9,259 nucleotides of DNA from DAOQAK01 sp043801235 (GCA_043801235.1 JAZDMF010000158.1:1-9259); one strand, 5' to 3'. Counted from the stretch's first letter, positions 1 to 5,370 are shown. A program made the numbers and translations. The notes: generated by a model from the letters alone, not told the origin.

Positions 1-317
1 CGTCACTCTTCGACACGGACTCCTCCCTCAATGCCCCACTGTGTCCGTCTCTGAGTGACCAGAAAAAATTACGTAAATCTCATTTATTAATGAGGGCATA
101 AAATAGTTTGCCTCCCACCATGCTTCGATAGACTTAGCATGACACCCTCGCGCTTGGTCACCTTGAGCAATGTCACACTGAGCCTGTTGAAGTGTATGCG
201 AAAGGTAAGCGTGCATTTAAAAAGCCAAAATTTACCGCTCCCATTAATAACATAAGTTCAAAACACAATATTTTATACCACTCTGATCATCTGTTAATCA
301 TAATTTTCAGGAAATGC
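1..317. repeat. Non-coding leader region with degenerate palindromic repeat debris
   Basis: No convincing gene is seen upstream of rpsP. Bases 2-8 (gtcactc) are the reverse complement of 53-59 (gagtgac), and gacac at 12-16 pairs with gtgtc at 41-45, giving an imperfect hairpin at the window edge. Bases 125-145 and the reverse complement of 174-194 agree at about 15 of 21 positions by eye, with every mismatch a transition, so they form a diverged inverted pair of the type cttcgacaggctcagtgtgaca that is scattered between genes in many bacteria. Bases 157-169 look like a further half copy. The remainder to about 317 is AT-rich with nothing I can name. I read this as an old repeat-rich intergenic region; the repeat family assignment is from memory. 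Confidence 0.4.
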
Positions 318-348
318 TTTGTAGTTTCAAAAATTAATCAGATATTTG
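318..348 (+). promoter_or_regulatory. Probable Bacteroidota-type promoter for rpsP operon
   Basis: The sequence gatatttg at 341-348 matches the Bacteroidota -7 consensus TAnnTTTG at all but its first base. A tttg at 318-321 lies 19 bp upstream, which fits the -33 element and normal spacing. Transcription would start near 355, leaving a leader of about 30 nt before the ATG at 384. That leader is A/T-rich and has no Shine-Dalgarno sequence, as is usual in this phylum. The match is by eye only. Confidence 0.45.
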
Positions 349-383
349 CACTCCAATTTTAAAAACTATATTTTTTATTTGTT

Positions 384-1067
384 ATGGCAACGAAAATAAG
401 ATTACAGCGTTTTGGAAAGAAAGGCCAGCCTTTCTACCATATTGTAATTGCGGATGGTCGTGCACCACGCGATGGGAAGTTCATTGAAAATATCGGGATA
501 TACAATCCCCTTACAGTTCCTGCTACCATTGAAATTGACTTCGATAAGGCTTTATCATGGCTGCAGAAAGGCGCAACCCCTACCGACACTACCAAAGCAA
601 TTCTTTCTTACAAAGGCATCATGTACAAAAATCATCTTCTGAAAGGAGTGGCTAAAGGAGCTTTAACAGTTGAAGCAGCCGAAGCTAAGTTCCAGAAGTG
701 GTTGGAAGAAAAACAGGCAAAGATCAGCAGCAAGATCAATCAGCGTTCACAGGAAACAAAATCTCAGATAAAAAAAGGTCTTGAGACAGAAGTTAAAGTG
801 AAGGAAGAAAGAGAAAAAGTACTGGCAGCCAAATACGCCAAGCTGGCTGAGAAAGAAGCAGAAAACAAAAAAGAAAAAGTAACAGAACAGCCTGTTGCAG
901 AAGTAACAGAACAGCCTGCTGCAGAAGTAACTGAACAGCCTGTTGCAGAAATAACAGTACAGCCTGTTGCAGAAGTAACAGAACAACCTGTTGCAGAAAT
1001 AACAGAACAGCCTGTTGCAGAAATAACAGAACAGCCTGCTGCAGAAGAAACCGGTACCGGAACATAA
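384..1067 (+). CDS. rpsP: 30S ribosomal protein S16 with long repeat-bearing C-terminal tail
   Basis: S16 is an assembly protein of the 30S ribosomal subunit that binds 16S rRNA in the cytoplasm. Residues 1 to about 85 are the S16 core, recognisable from MATKIRLQRFGKKGQPFYHIV at the start, the RAPRDGKFIENIGIYNP stretch and the GATPTDT turn. Most S16 proteins end near residue 80-90, while Bacteroidota versions often carry a tail; this one totals 227 residues. Residues about 95-165 are Lys/Glu/Ala-rich and look like a charged helix or coiled coil. Residues 166-221 are seven tandem copies of the octapeptide VTEQPVAE or close variants, ending in ETGTGT. The ATG at 384 is preceded by A/T-rich sequence without a Shine-Dalgarno site. 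rimM follows 10 bp downstream, so the two are probably co-transcribed. The function of the tail is unknown. Confidence 0.96.
   Translation: MATKIRLQRFGKKGQPFYHIVIADGRAPRDGKFIENIGIYNPLTVPATIEIDFDKALSWLQKGATPTDTTKAILSYKGIMYKNHLLKGVAKGALTVEAAEAKFQKWLEEKQAKISSKINQRSQETKSQIKKGLETEVKVKEEREKVLAAKYAKLAEKEAENKKEKVTEQPVAEVTEQPAAEVTEQPVAEITVQPVAEVTEQPVAEITEQPVAEITEQPAAEETGTGT
879..1046 (+). repeat. Seven in-frame 24-bp tandem repeats in rpsP tail
   Basis: Seven consecutive 24-bp units start at 879, 903, 927, 951, 975, 999 and 1023. Each encodes (V/I)TEQP(V/A)AE, apart from one unit with V in place of E at position 3. Units differ at only a few bases: gta/ata at the first codon, gtt/gct at the sixth, one synonymous aca/act and one cag/caa. 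This near-identity at nucleotide level suggests recent expansion by slippage or unequal recombination. Copy number is likely to vary between strains, always in steps of eight residues. Confidence 0.95.
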
Positions 1068-1077
1068 AAACCCTTCC

Positions 1078-1605
1078 ATGAAAAAGGAAGAGTGTTTTCT
1101 TTTCGGGAAAATAATTAAAACTCACGGTTACAAAGGAGAACTGATAATATCAGTTTCTGATGTTATTCCTGATATTTCTGATAAAACAGAATTTGTTTTT
1201 GTTGAAATCGAAGGACTGCTGGTTCCGTTTTTCTTTGAATCCTGCATGGGTTCAGGAAATACACTGAACATTAAATTCGAAGATGTTGACAATGAGGAAT
1301 CATCACGCAGGCTATGCGGATGCAATTTATGGCTTCCCGATATTTTTCTTTCTGAAAAATCAAAGAACCATCTTGAATTACCTGACTTATCCGGCTATAA
1401 AGTTATTGATAAGGTTAAAGGCGAAACAGGGACATTAATTAAAATTATTGAGATGCCTCAGCAGCAACTGCTGCAGATAAATTTTCAGAATAAAGAAATT
1501 CTTATTCCTGTTGCTGAAGAAATAATAACCCGAGTTGATAAAAAAAACAAAATCATTTTTATCAATGTTCCGGAAGGCTTGATTGACCTGTACCTTAAAA
1601 CATAA
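1078..1605 (+). CDS. rimM: Ribosome maturation factor RimM
   Basis: RimM is a cytoplasmic assembly factor needed for late maturation of the 30S head; it binds S19 and helps 16S rRNA processing. The protein is 175 residues, normal for the family. Residues 8-86 form the N-terminal RimM domain with the signature GKIIKTHGYKGEL at 10-22. Residues about 100-172 form the C-terminal PRC-barrel-like domain, with the typical ending IPVAEEIITRVDKKNKIIFINVPEGLIDLY across 143-172. It starts 10 bp after rpsP, the classic rpsP-rimM pairing, and is followed after 62 bp by the tRNA methyltransferase gene. The more usual trmD and rplS partners are not seen here. Start is the only sensible ATG, with no Shine-Dalgarno site. 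Confidence 0.95.
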   Translation: MKKEECFLFGKIIKTHGYKGELIISVSDVIPDISDKTEFVFVEIEGLLVPFFFESCMGSGNTLNIKFEDVDNEESSRRLCGCNLWLPDIFLSEKSKNHLELPDLSGYKVIDKVKGETGTLIKIIEMPQQQLLQINFQNKEILIPVAEEIITRVDKKNKIIFINVPEGLIDLYLKT

Positions 1606-1667
1606 ATCCATTTGCAGTCTGCAGTACACAGTCTACGGTCTGCAATGATCTGCACAATATATGCAAA
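1606..1667 (+). repeat. Degenerate CAGTCTGCA simple repeat between rimM and trmN6
   Basis: The gap holds overlapping, imperfect copies of gcagtct/gcagtac/cagtcta/ggtctgca. Its ends, ttgcag at 1612-1617 and ctgcaa at 1640-1645, are complementary and could close a weak hairpin. Similar degenerate 'cagtctgcagt' tracts are scattered between genes in Bacteroidota genomes (from memory). No T-run follows, so it does not look like an intrinsic terminator, and read-through into the next gene is likely. Confidence 0.55.
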
Positions 1668-2372
1668 GTGGTATTCCGGTTTAAACAGTTCAGCATTGAC
1701 GATAGCAACTGCGCCATGAAGATCGGCACCGACGGATGCCTGCTGGGTGCTTGGGCCGATGTTGAAAATGCATCAGGCATTCTTGACATTGGAACTGGCA
1801 GCGGAGTAATTGCACTTATGCTTGCCCAGCGCAGTAACGCAACGATAGATGCTGTTGAGATAGATTATGATGCTTACGGTCAGGCTTTGAAAAACTTTTC
1901 TGAAAGCCCTTGGGAAAACAGACTTAATGCATTTCATTCTTCTATTCAGGAATATATAAAATCGTGTACAAAAAAATATGACATGATTGTATGCTGCCCC
2001 CCTTACTTCCTGAATTCATTGAAGGCGACTGACAAAAAGAGGCGACTGGCAAGGCATACAGACTCTCTCACTTTTGAAGAACTGATATCAGGATCATTAC
2101 GACTTCTTAAACCCGAAGGAAAATTCTGTACAATTATTCCGACTGAAAGCAGGAAACTTTTTTATAATATCGCTTTAATAGAAGGATACCATACTGTAAA
2201 AATAACAGAAATTGAACCAAAAGCTGGAGCTACGCCAGTAAGAGTTCTGCTGCAAATGCAGCGGAATAAAATTCCATGCACAAGAAGCAAAATTCCCATC
2301 CTCGATATAGAAGGAAAACTCTACACACCCGAATATATCGAACTCACCAGGGATTTTTACATTATTTTTTAA
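1668..2372 (+). CDS. TrmN6-like tRNA (adenine-N6)-methyltransferase, NPPY motif altered to CPPY
   Basis: The protein resembles TrmN6 (YfiC), which uses S-adenosylmethionine to methylate N6 of adenine 37 in tRNA1(Val). The 234 residues match family length. Residues 3-30 carry the family's FRFKQFSI and CAMKIGTDGCLLGAWA signature. Motif I (SAM binding) is LDIGTGSGV at 39-47, the acidic ribose-binding region is DAVEID at 61-66, and RLARHTDSLTFEEL at 126-139 is characteristic. The catalytic motif IV, normally NPPY or NPPF, reads CPPYF at 110-114: the codon before the two prolines is tgc, so the base-contacting Asn is replaced by Cys. Start is taken as GTG at 1668 because it gives the usual N-terminus; the ATG at 1661 is out of frame. 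As I recall, rpsP-rimM-trmN6 order recurs in Bacteroidota. Substrate is inferred from family only, and the Cys makes activity uncertain. Confidence 0.85.
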   Translation: MVFRFKQFSIDDSNCAMKIGTDGCLLGAWADVENASGILDIGTGSGVIALMLAQRSNATIDAVEIDYDAYGQALKNFSESPWENRLNAFHSSIQEYIKSCTKKYDMIVCCPPYFLNSLKATDKKRRLARHTDSLTFEELISGSLRLLKPEGKFCTIIPTESRKLFYNIALIEGYHTVKITEIEPKAGATPVRVLLQMQRNKIPCTRSKIPILDIEGKLYTPEYIELTRDFYIIF

Positions 2373-2436
2373 TTCTGACTTCCGAACTCTTCATTCTGAC
2401 TTTTCACTTCTTACTTCTGAATTCTGAATTCTTACT
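2373..2436 (+). repeat. Degenerate pyrimidine-rich ATTCTGACTTC repeat
   Basis: Directly after the methyltransferase stop codon lie imperfect direct copies of attctgacttc: attctgacttcc, attctgacttttcacttc, ttacttctga, attctga, attcttactt. The period is roughly 7-12 bp and drifts. Such tracts are common intergenic filler in Bacteroidota (from memory). I see no coding potential or stem-loop in it. It runs into the promoter of the next gene. Confidence 0.5.
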
Positions 2437-2455
2437 TAAAAAATTGGTATATTTG
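2423..2455 (+). promoter_or_regulatory. Bacteroidota-type promoter for the DSKYDA-repeat gene
   Basis: The sequence tatatttg at 2448-2455 is a perfect match to the -7 consensus TAnnTTTG. The -33 region is weak: tctg at 2423-2426 matches TTTG at three of four bases with a 21-bp spacer. Transcription would begin near 2462, giving a leader of about 25 nt that is A-rich and lacks a Shine-Dalgarno sequence before the ATG at 2488. With the terminator at 2858-2886 this makes the downstream gene a stand-alone unit. Confidence 0.55.
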
Positions 2456-2487
2456 TTGATGCAAAACAGGAACTAAAAAAATAAAAT

Positions 2488-2835
2488 ATGAAAACTATTG
2501 TAAAAACCCTCTTCTTCTTTGCTTTATTGACAGGACTTCTCATAAACACAACTTCGGCACAAAAAGTTTACTCCTGCGACAGCAAGTATGATGCAAATAT
2601 AAAAGTATATGTTGTCGACAGCAAATACGATGCTGACCTGTGGGTGTACAAAGTGGACAGCCAGTACGATGTGAATGATGACGGCCTCTGGTATTTCTGC
2701 GACAGCAAGTATGACGCTAAAAAAATAGTCTATTTTGTTGACAGCAAATACGACGCCGATCTGCTGATTTATTTTGTAGACAGCAAATATGATGCAGGCT
2801 GGAATAATGCAAGTAAAAAATATCTGATTTATTAG
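2488..2835 (+). CDS. Exported DSKYDA-repeat protein, DUF6150/Septknot-like
   Basis: A 115-residue protein with a Sec signal peptide (residues 1-24: basic MKTIVK, hydrophobic LFFFALLTGLLI, cleavage likely at TSA-Q). Nearly all the rest is six 13-residue repeats, consensus xVYxVDSKYDADL, at residues 26-38, 39-51, 52-66 (two residues longer), 67-79, 80-92 and 93-105, then a basic/aromatic ending GWNNASKKYLIY. The repeat pattern and the GWxNxSKKxLxY ending match, from memory, the DUF6150 family, renamed Septknot after a mycoplasma member found to form a 7_1 protein knot. The members I remember lack a signal peptide, so an exported copy is unusual. The only cysteines in the mature protein, C30 and C71, occupy the same position (normally Val) in repeats 1 and 4. 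It has its own promoter and terminator. Function is unknown. Confidence 0.8.
   Translation: MKTIVKTLFFFALLTGLLINTTSAQKVYSCDSKYDANIKVYVVDSKYDADLWVYKVDSQYDVNDDGLWYFCDSKYDAKKIVYFVDSKYDADLLIYFVDSKYDAGWNNASKKYLIY
2563..2802 (+). repeat. Six 39-bp coding repeats (13-residue DSKYDA units)
   Basis: Units begin at 2563, 2602, 2641, 2686, 2725 and 2764; the third is 45 bp because of two extra codons (Asp-Gly region). The core gacagcaagtatga or its synonymous variants is repeated with codon-level divergence (aag/aaa, tat/tac, gat/gac), so the array is older than the rpsP tail repeat and under protein-level constraint. It encodes the whole mature domain. Confidence 0.9.
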
Positions 2836-2857
2836 TATTTTCCAACAATATGAATTT

Positions 2858-2895
2858 AACCCTCGTCTGAAATAGTAACGGGGGTTATTTATTTA
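2858..2895 (+). terminator. Probable intrinsic terminator after the DSKYDA-repeat gene
   Basis: The arm aaccctcg at 2858-2865 pairs with cgggggtt at 2879-2886 over eight base pairs, including one T-G wobble, around a 13-nt loop. It is followed by the A/T-rich atttattta rather than a pure T-run, so it is a moderate candidate. It lies 22 bp after the stop codon and before the next promoter. Confidence 0.55.
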
Positions 2896-2923
2896 AAAAT
2901 CATAAATAAATTTCTTAAGTTTG
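2892..2923 (+). promoter_or_regulatory. Bacteroidota-type promoter for the PorP/SprF operon
   Basis: The sequence taagtttg at 2916-2923 is a perfect TAnnTTTG -7 element; ttta at 2892-2895 is a weak -33 candidate with a 20-bp spacer. The inferred transcription start near 2930 lies only a few bases before the ATG at 2933, so this promoter favours translation from the second in-frame ATG at 2945. Confidence 0.5.
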
Positions 2924-2944
2924 TATTGATCAATGGCCATTAAA

Positions 2945-3931
2945 ATGAAATTCCGGTATTGCTTTTTTATTTTTATTTTTTTAAACGCTATTTTTTTTAA
3001 CATTTCTGCCAACAATCCCGATACGTCAAAGACTGATACTTCAAAAACCGAAATCCGGGATTTTTCGTATTCCTTTTTCAGTAATTTCAAATCCAATCCT
3101 GCATTGACAGGAATACAGGGAGGACAGACCCTTTCGAACGAAGCCGGAATAAACAATCCTTTAAGAGCATTTGGCAATTTTTACCATCCACAATTTTATT
3201 CATTTTTATTTGATGCAGCATTTGGGAAGAAAAGAAACTTTGCAACCGGGATATTTGTTAACGAAGCAAAAGGCGGAGCTATTGAAAATCCATCTGCAGG
3301 GCTTGCTGTATCCAAAACTTTTAACTTATCGGGATCAAACTCATTTTATCATAAATTAATAGTGGGCGCTTCAATTGAATACAACATAGTTCATCTTTCA
3401 TACGATACTTTGACTTTCGGTGATATGATTAATCCCCTGTATGGTTTTATTTATTATACACAAGAAACAAAACCATCTTCGTTAAACAGGCAATTTGTAA
3501 ATTTTTCAGCAGGGCTTTGGTATCATAACCCTGTTTTCTATTTGGGTTTAAGTGCAAGAAACTTAAATCAGCCGAATGTCAGCCAATTTGCGCTATCTGT
3601 AATTCCTATGGAATTATATTTTTCTTCCGGTGGAAAACTAAAATTATCAAAACAATTTTCACTTCATCCTTCATTTAATGTAACTGTCATCAAAGGTTAC
3701 AAAGGAAAATTAAATTCATATTCTCCTGCAGTAATATGCTCCTACCGACAAAAATATAATTTAGGACTGTCATATATGGATTTGAATAAAATCGGAATTC
3801 ATGCTGGATTTGTTTTGGTAAAACACCTCACATTGCTTGCCACATGCGCGTTTTCAACAAATGCTGATCTGTACCAGTTTGGGACATTAAGTTATCTGGG
3901 TGGGAAAATGCAATATAATTTTAAAAACTGA
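2945..3931 (+). CDS. PorP/SprF family type IX secretion outer-membrane protein
   Basis: Members of this family are outer-membrane beta-barrel proteins that work with the T9SS; SprF, for example, is needed for secretion of the adhesin SprB. From ATG 2945 the protein is 328 residues, usual for the family. It has a signal peptide (MKFRYCFFIFIFLNAIFFNISA), a Ser/Thr/Asp spacer, then the family motif SNPALTG at about residues 50-56. After this come alternating aromatic strands typical of a barrel, ending in Asn after a terminal YNFKN strand. An earlier in-frame ATG at 2933 would add four residues, but it lies almost on the predicted transcription start, so 2945 is preferred. The next gene begins 4 bp after the stop and ends in a type B T9SS domain, the expected partner type. 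It is a paralogue-rich family, so I give no symbol. Confidence 0.85.
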   Translation: MKFRYCFFIFIFLNAIFFNISANNPDTSKTDTSKTEIRDFSYSFFSNFKSNPALTGIQGGQTLSNEAGINNPLRAFGNFYHPQFYSFLFDAAFGKKRNFATGIFVNEAKGGAIENPSAGLAVSKTFNLSGSNSFYHKLIVGASIEYNIVHLSYDTLTFGDMINPLYGFIYYTQETKPSSLNRQFVNFSAGLWYHNPVFYLGLSARNLNQPNVSQFALSVIPMELYFSSGGKLKLSKQFSLHPSFNVTVIKGYKGKLNSYSPAVICSYRQKYNLGLSYMDLNKIGIHAGFVLVKHLTLLATCAFSTNADLYQFGTLSYLGGKMQYNFKN

Positions 3932-3935
3932 TTAC

Positions 3936-4535
3936 ATGAAATATAGTGCCATTATTATACTTCTTTCAATATTCTTCATAACCTCATGTACTGAGAAAGA
4001 TGAAATCTATCCCCGTCCAAATGAAACAATTTTCATAACGGTTGATCATGACACTGCCATTTCATTATATGATAACCAAACTTATATTTTAAATGCTGAA
4101 ACTGGTGACTCAAGCAGCACATACTCTTGGAACTGTAATTATTCGTTCATTCTTAACACACCCCAAATAACAGTAAACTATCCTGGTGAATTTGAAGTTG
4201 ACATTATTACCAATATGGTAACCCAACAATTCTCAATTACATTTTTTTATAGTGAAAGTCCCATGTACTATCCTAATTCTTTTTCTCCAAATGGTGACGG
4301 CATGAATGACTACTGGTCACCTCATGGTGTTAACATTGACATTGATGGATTTCTTCTGAAGATTTACGATAAGAACAATCACATGCTTTACAAAGCTGAT
4401 GAGTTCTTTAAATCATGGGATGGAACAGTAGAAGAAGAACCTTGCCCTGTTGGATATTATTACTACGTTGTGAAATACAAAGCGCTTAACGGAGAAAAGC
4501 ACAAAGATACCGGCATGATACAGTTAATACAATAA
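3936..4535 (+). CDS. Surface lipoprotein with CHU_C (T9SS type B) C-terminal domain
   Basis: A 199-residue protein from the ATG at 3936, chosen over an upstream in-frame ATG at 3900 because it gives a clean lipoprotein signal: KYSAIIILLSIFFITSC, with the lipid-bearing Cys at residue 18. The residues after it, TEKDE, are acidic with a Lys and resemble the lipoprotein export signal that sends Bacteroidota lipoproteins to the cell surface. Residues about 30-107 look like a single Ig/PKD-type beta domain. Residues 111-199 are a CHU_C gliding-motility-associated domain: YYPNSFSPNGDGMNDYW, then KIYDKNNHMLY, a WDG turn at 161-163, PVGYYYYVVKY, and a GMIQLIQ end. This domain directs type B T9SS export. 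It is translationally close to the PorP/SprF gene upstream (4 bp) and the hydrolase downstream (3 bp). Combining a lipobox with this domain is unusual. Function beyond secretion or adhesion is unknown. Confidence 0.82.
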   Translation: MKYSAIIILLSIFFITSCTEKDEIYPRPNETIFITVDHDTAISLYDNQTYILNAETGDSSSTYSWNCNYSFILNTPQITVNYPGEFEVDIITNMVTQQFSITFFYSESPMYYPNSFSPNGDGMNDYWSPHGVNIDIDGFLLKIYDKNNHMLYKADEFFKSWDGTVEEEPCPVGYYYYVVKYKALNGEKHKDTGMIQLIQ

Positions 4536-4538
4536 GGT

Positions 4539-5336
4539 ATGAAGAAGTTTCATTTAACATTTATAATTATTAATTTATCATTTATCATTCAGATAAATGC
4601 GCAAAATTTTTCAGATACATTATTTATTGCTCTTTCCAAAGCCAGCGGCAGCGCCAGCTATCAGAATTACATCAACTGGCTGAAGTCGGTCGATTCAACC
4701 ATTGTGATTGTTGACATGATAAACAAAAAACCAATCGAAGCAGCAACCTCTCTTGAAAAATGTTCTGCACTTTTATTAACCGGAGGACTTGATGTTTATC
4801 CCGGACGCTACGGAAAAGAAAATGACACCTCTCGCTGTGAGATTGATCTGCACCGTGATTCCGTTGAATTTGCATTAATAAAGAAAGCATTAAAAATGAA
4901 ACTTCCTATACTTGGTGTATGTCGTGGCGAACAAATATTGAATGTTGTTATGGGCGGTTCATTGATCGTTGATATTCCACAGGATTACGATACAATAGTA
5001 AAACACCGTTGCGGCGATGATGCTCCATGCTTTCATGAAATTCAAATTATTCCCGGAACATTGCTTTATGAACTGGGGCAGGTGCTCTACGATACAGTGA
5101 ACACATATCACCATCAGGCAGTTGACAAACTGTCCAGGTCCTTTAAAATCACCGCACGTACCAACGACGGCATCATTGAAGCCTACGAATGGAAACATTC
5201 AAAGAATAAACCCTTCCTGTTAGCAGTTCAGTTCCATCCGGAAAAACTTGATAAACTAAACCCTTTGGCAATTCCTGTCGCAGAAAAATTTTTAGGTGAA
5301 GCAAAAAAATATCAGCTGACACATCAAAAGAAATAG
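4539..5336 (+). CDS. Exported class I glutamine amidotransferase-like hydrolase (peptidase C26)
   Basis: The family includes gamma-glutamyl-GABA hydrolase PuuD and related gamma-glutamyl hydrolases, which cleave gamma-glutamyl amide bonds using a Cys-His-Glu triad. In this 265-residue protein the family motif LLTGGLDVYPGRYG is at residues 79-92, the nucleophile elbow LGVCRGEQ is at 125-132 with Cys128, NTYHHQAVD is at 188-196, and QFHPE at 231-235 supplies His233 and Glu235, so the triad looks complete. Residues 1-21 (MKKFHLTFIIINLSFIIQINA, followed by Q) look like a Sec signal peptide, so it should act in the periplasm or outside; PuuD itself is cytosolic. The start is 3 bp after the lipoprotein stop, implying co-translation with the T9SS pair. 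Substrate cannot be read from the sequence. The stop codon is followed after 2 bp by the first hairpin of the RAYT element. Confidence 0.85.
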   Translation: MKKFHLTFIIINLSFIIQINAQNFSDTLFIALSKASGSASYQNYINWLKSVDSTIVIVDMINKKPIEAATSLEKCSALLLTGGLDVYPGRYGKENDTSRCEIDLHRDSVEFALIKKALKMKLPILGVCRGEQILNVVMGGSLIVDIPQDYDTIVKHRCGDDAPCFHEIQIIPGTLLYELGQVLYDTVNTYHHQAVDKLSRSFKITARTNDGIIEAYEWKHSKNKPFLLAVQFHPEKLDKLNPLAIPVAEKFLGEAKKYQLTHQKK

Positions 5337-5338
5337 CC

Positions 5339-5361
5339 CATCGGGATTTGCAATCCCGATG
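5339..5361 (+). repeat. Outer REP hairpin, left copy 1
   Basis: Perfect palindrome: arm catcgggatt, loop tgc, arm aatcccgatg. It begins 2 bp after the hydrolase stop codon. It is followed by a run of seven A, not T, so it is not a canonical intrinsic terminator on the forward strand, although it may protect the 3' end of the mRNA. Confidence 0.9.
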
Positions 5362-5370
5362 AAAAAAACT

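Noticed and set aside
28..216. Reverse-strand 62-residue open frame in the leader region
   Set aside because: It spans inverted repeat debris, shows no domain or signal, and its composition looks like translated repeat DNA.
1..383. RNA gene or riboswitch ahead of rpsP
   Set aside because: I found no tRNA fold, rRNA segment or riboswitch-like conserved core; the palindromes look like decayed repeats, and the likely transcription start leaves only about 30 nt of leader.
747..1125. Two long reverse-strand open frames rich in Cys/Phe or Leu/Gln opposite the rpsP tail
   Set aside because: They are antisense readings of the 24-bp repeat and the Lys/Glu-rich linker; an open frame is expected because a 24-bp period repeats the same codons. 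rpsP clearly codes on the other strand.
3900..3935. Upstream in-frame ATG extending the CHU_C lipoprotein by 12 residues
   Set aside because: It overlaps the end of the PorP/SprF gene and would bury the lipobox behind a polar extension; the ATG at 3936 gives a standard lipoprotein signal.
4672..5198. Reverse-strand open frames opposite the C26 hydrolase
   Set aside because: They are antisense to a gene with a complete catalytic triad and family motifs and have no features of their own.
5339..5361. Intrinsic terminator for the hydrolase gene
   Set aside because: The hairpin is followed by A residues, not T, on the forward strand, and on the reverse strand the T-run precedes the stem; it may protect mRNA ends but lacks canonical terminator form.
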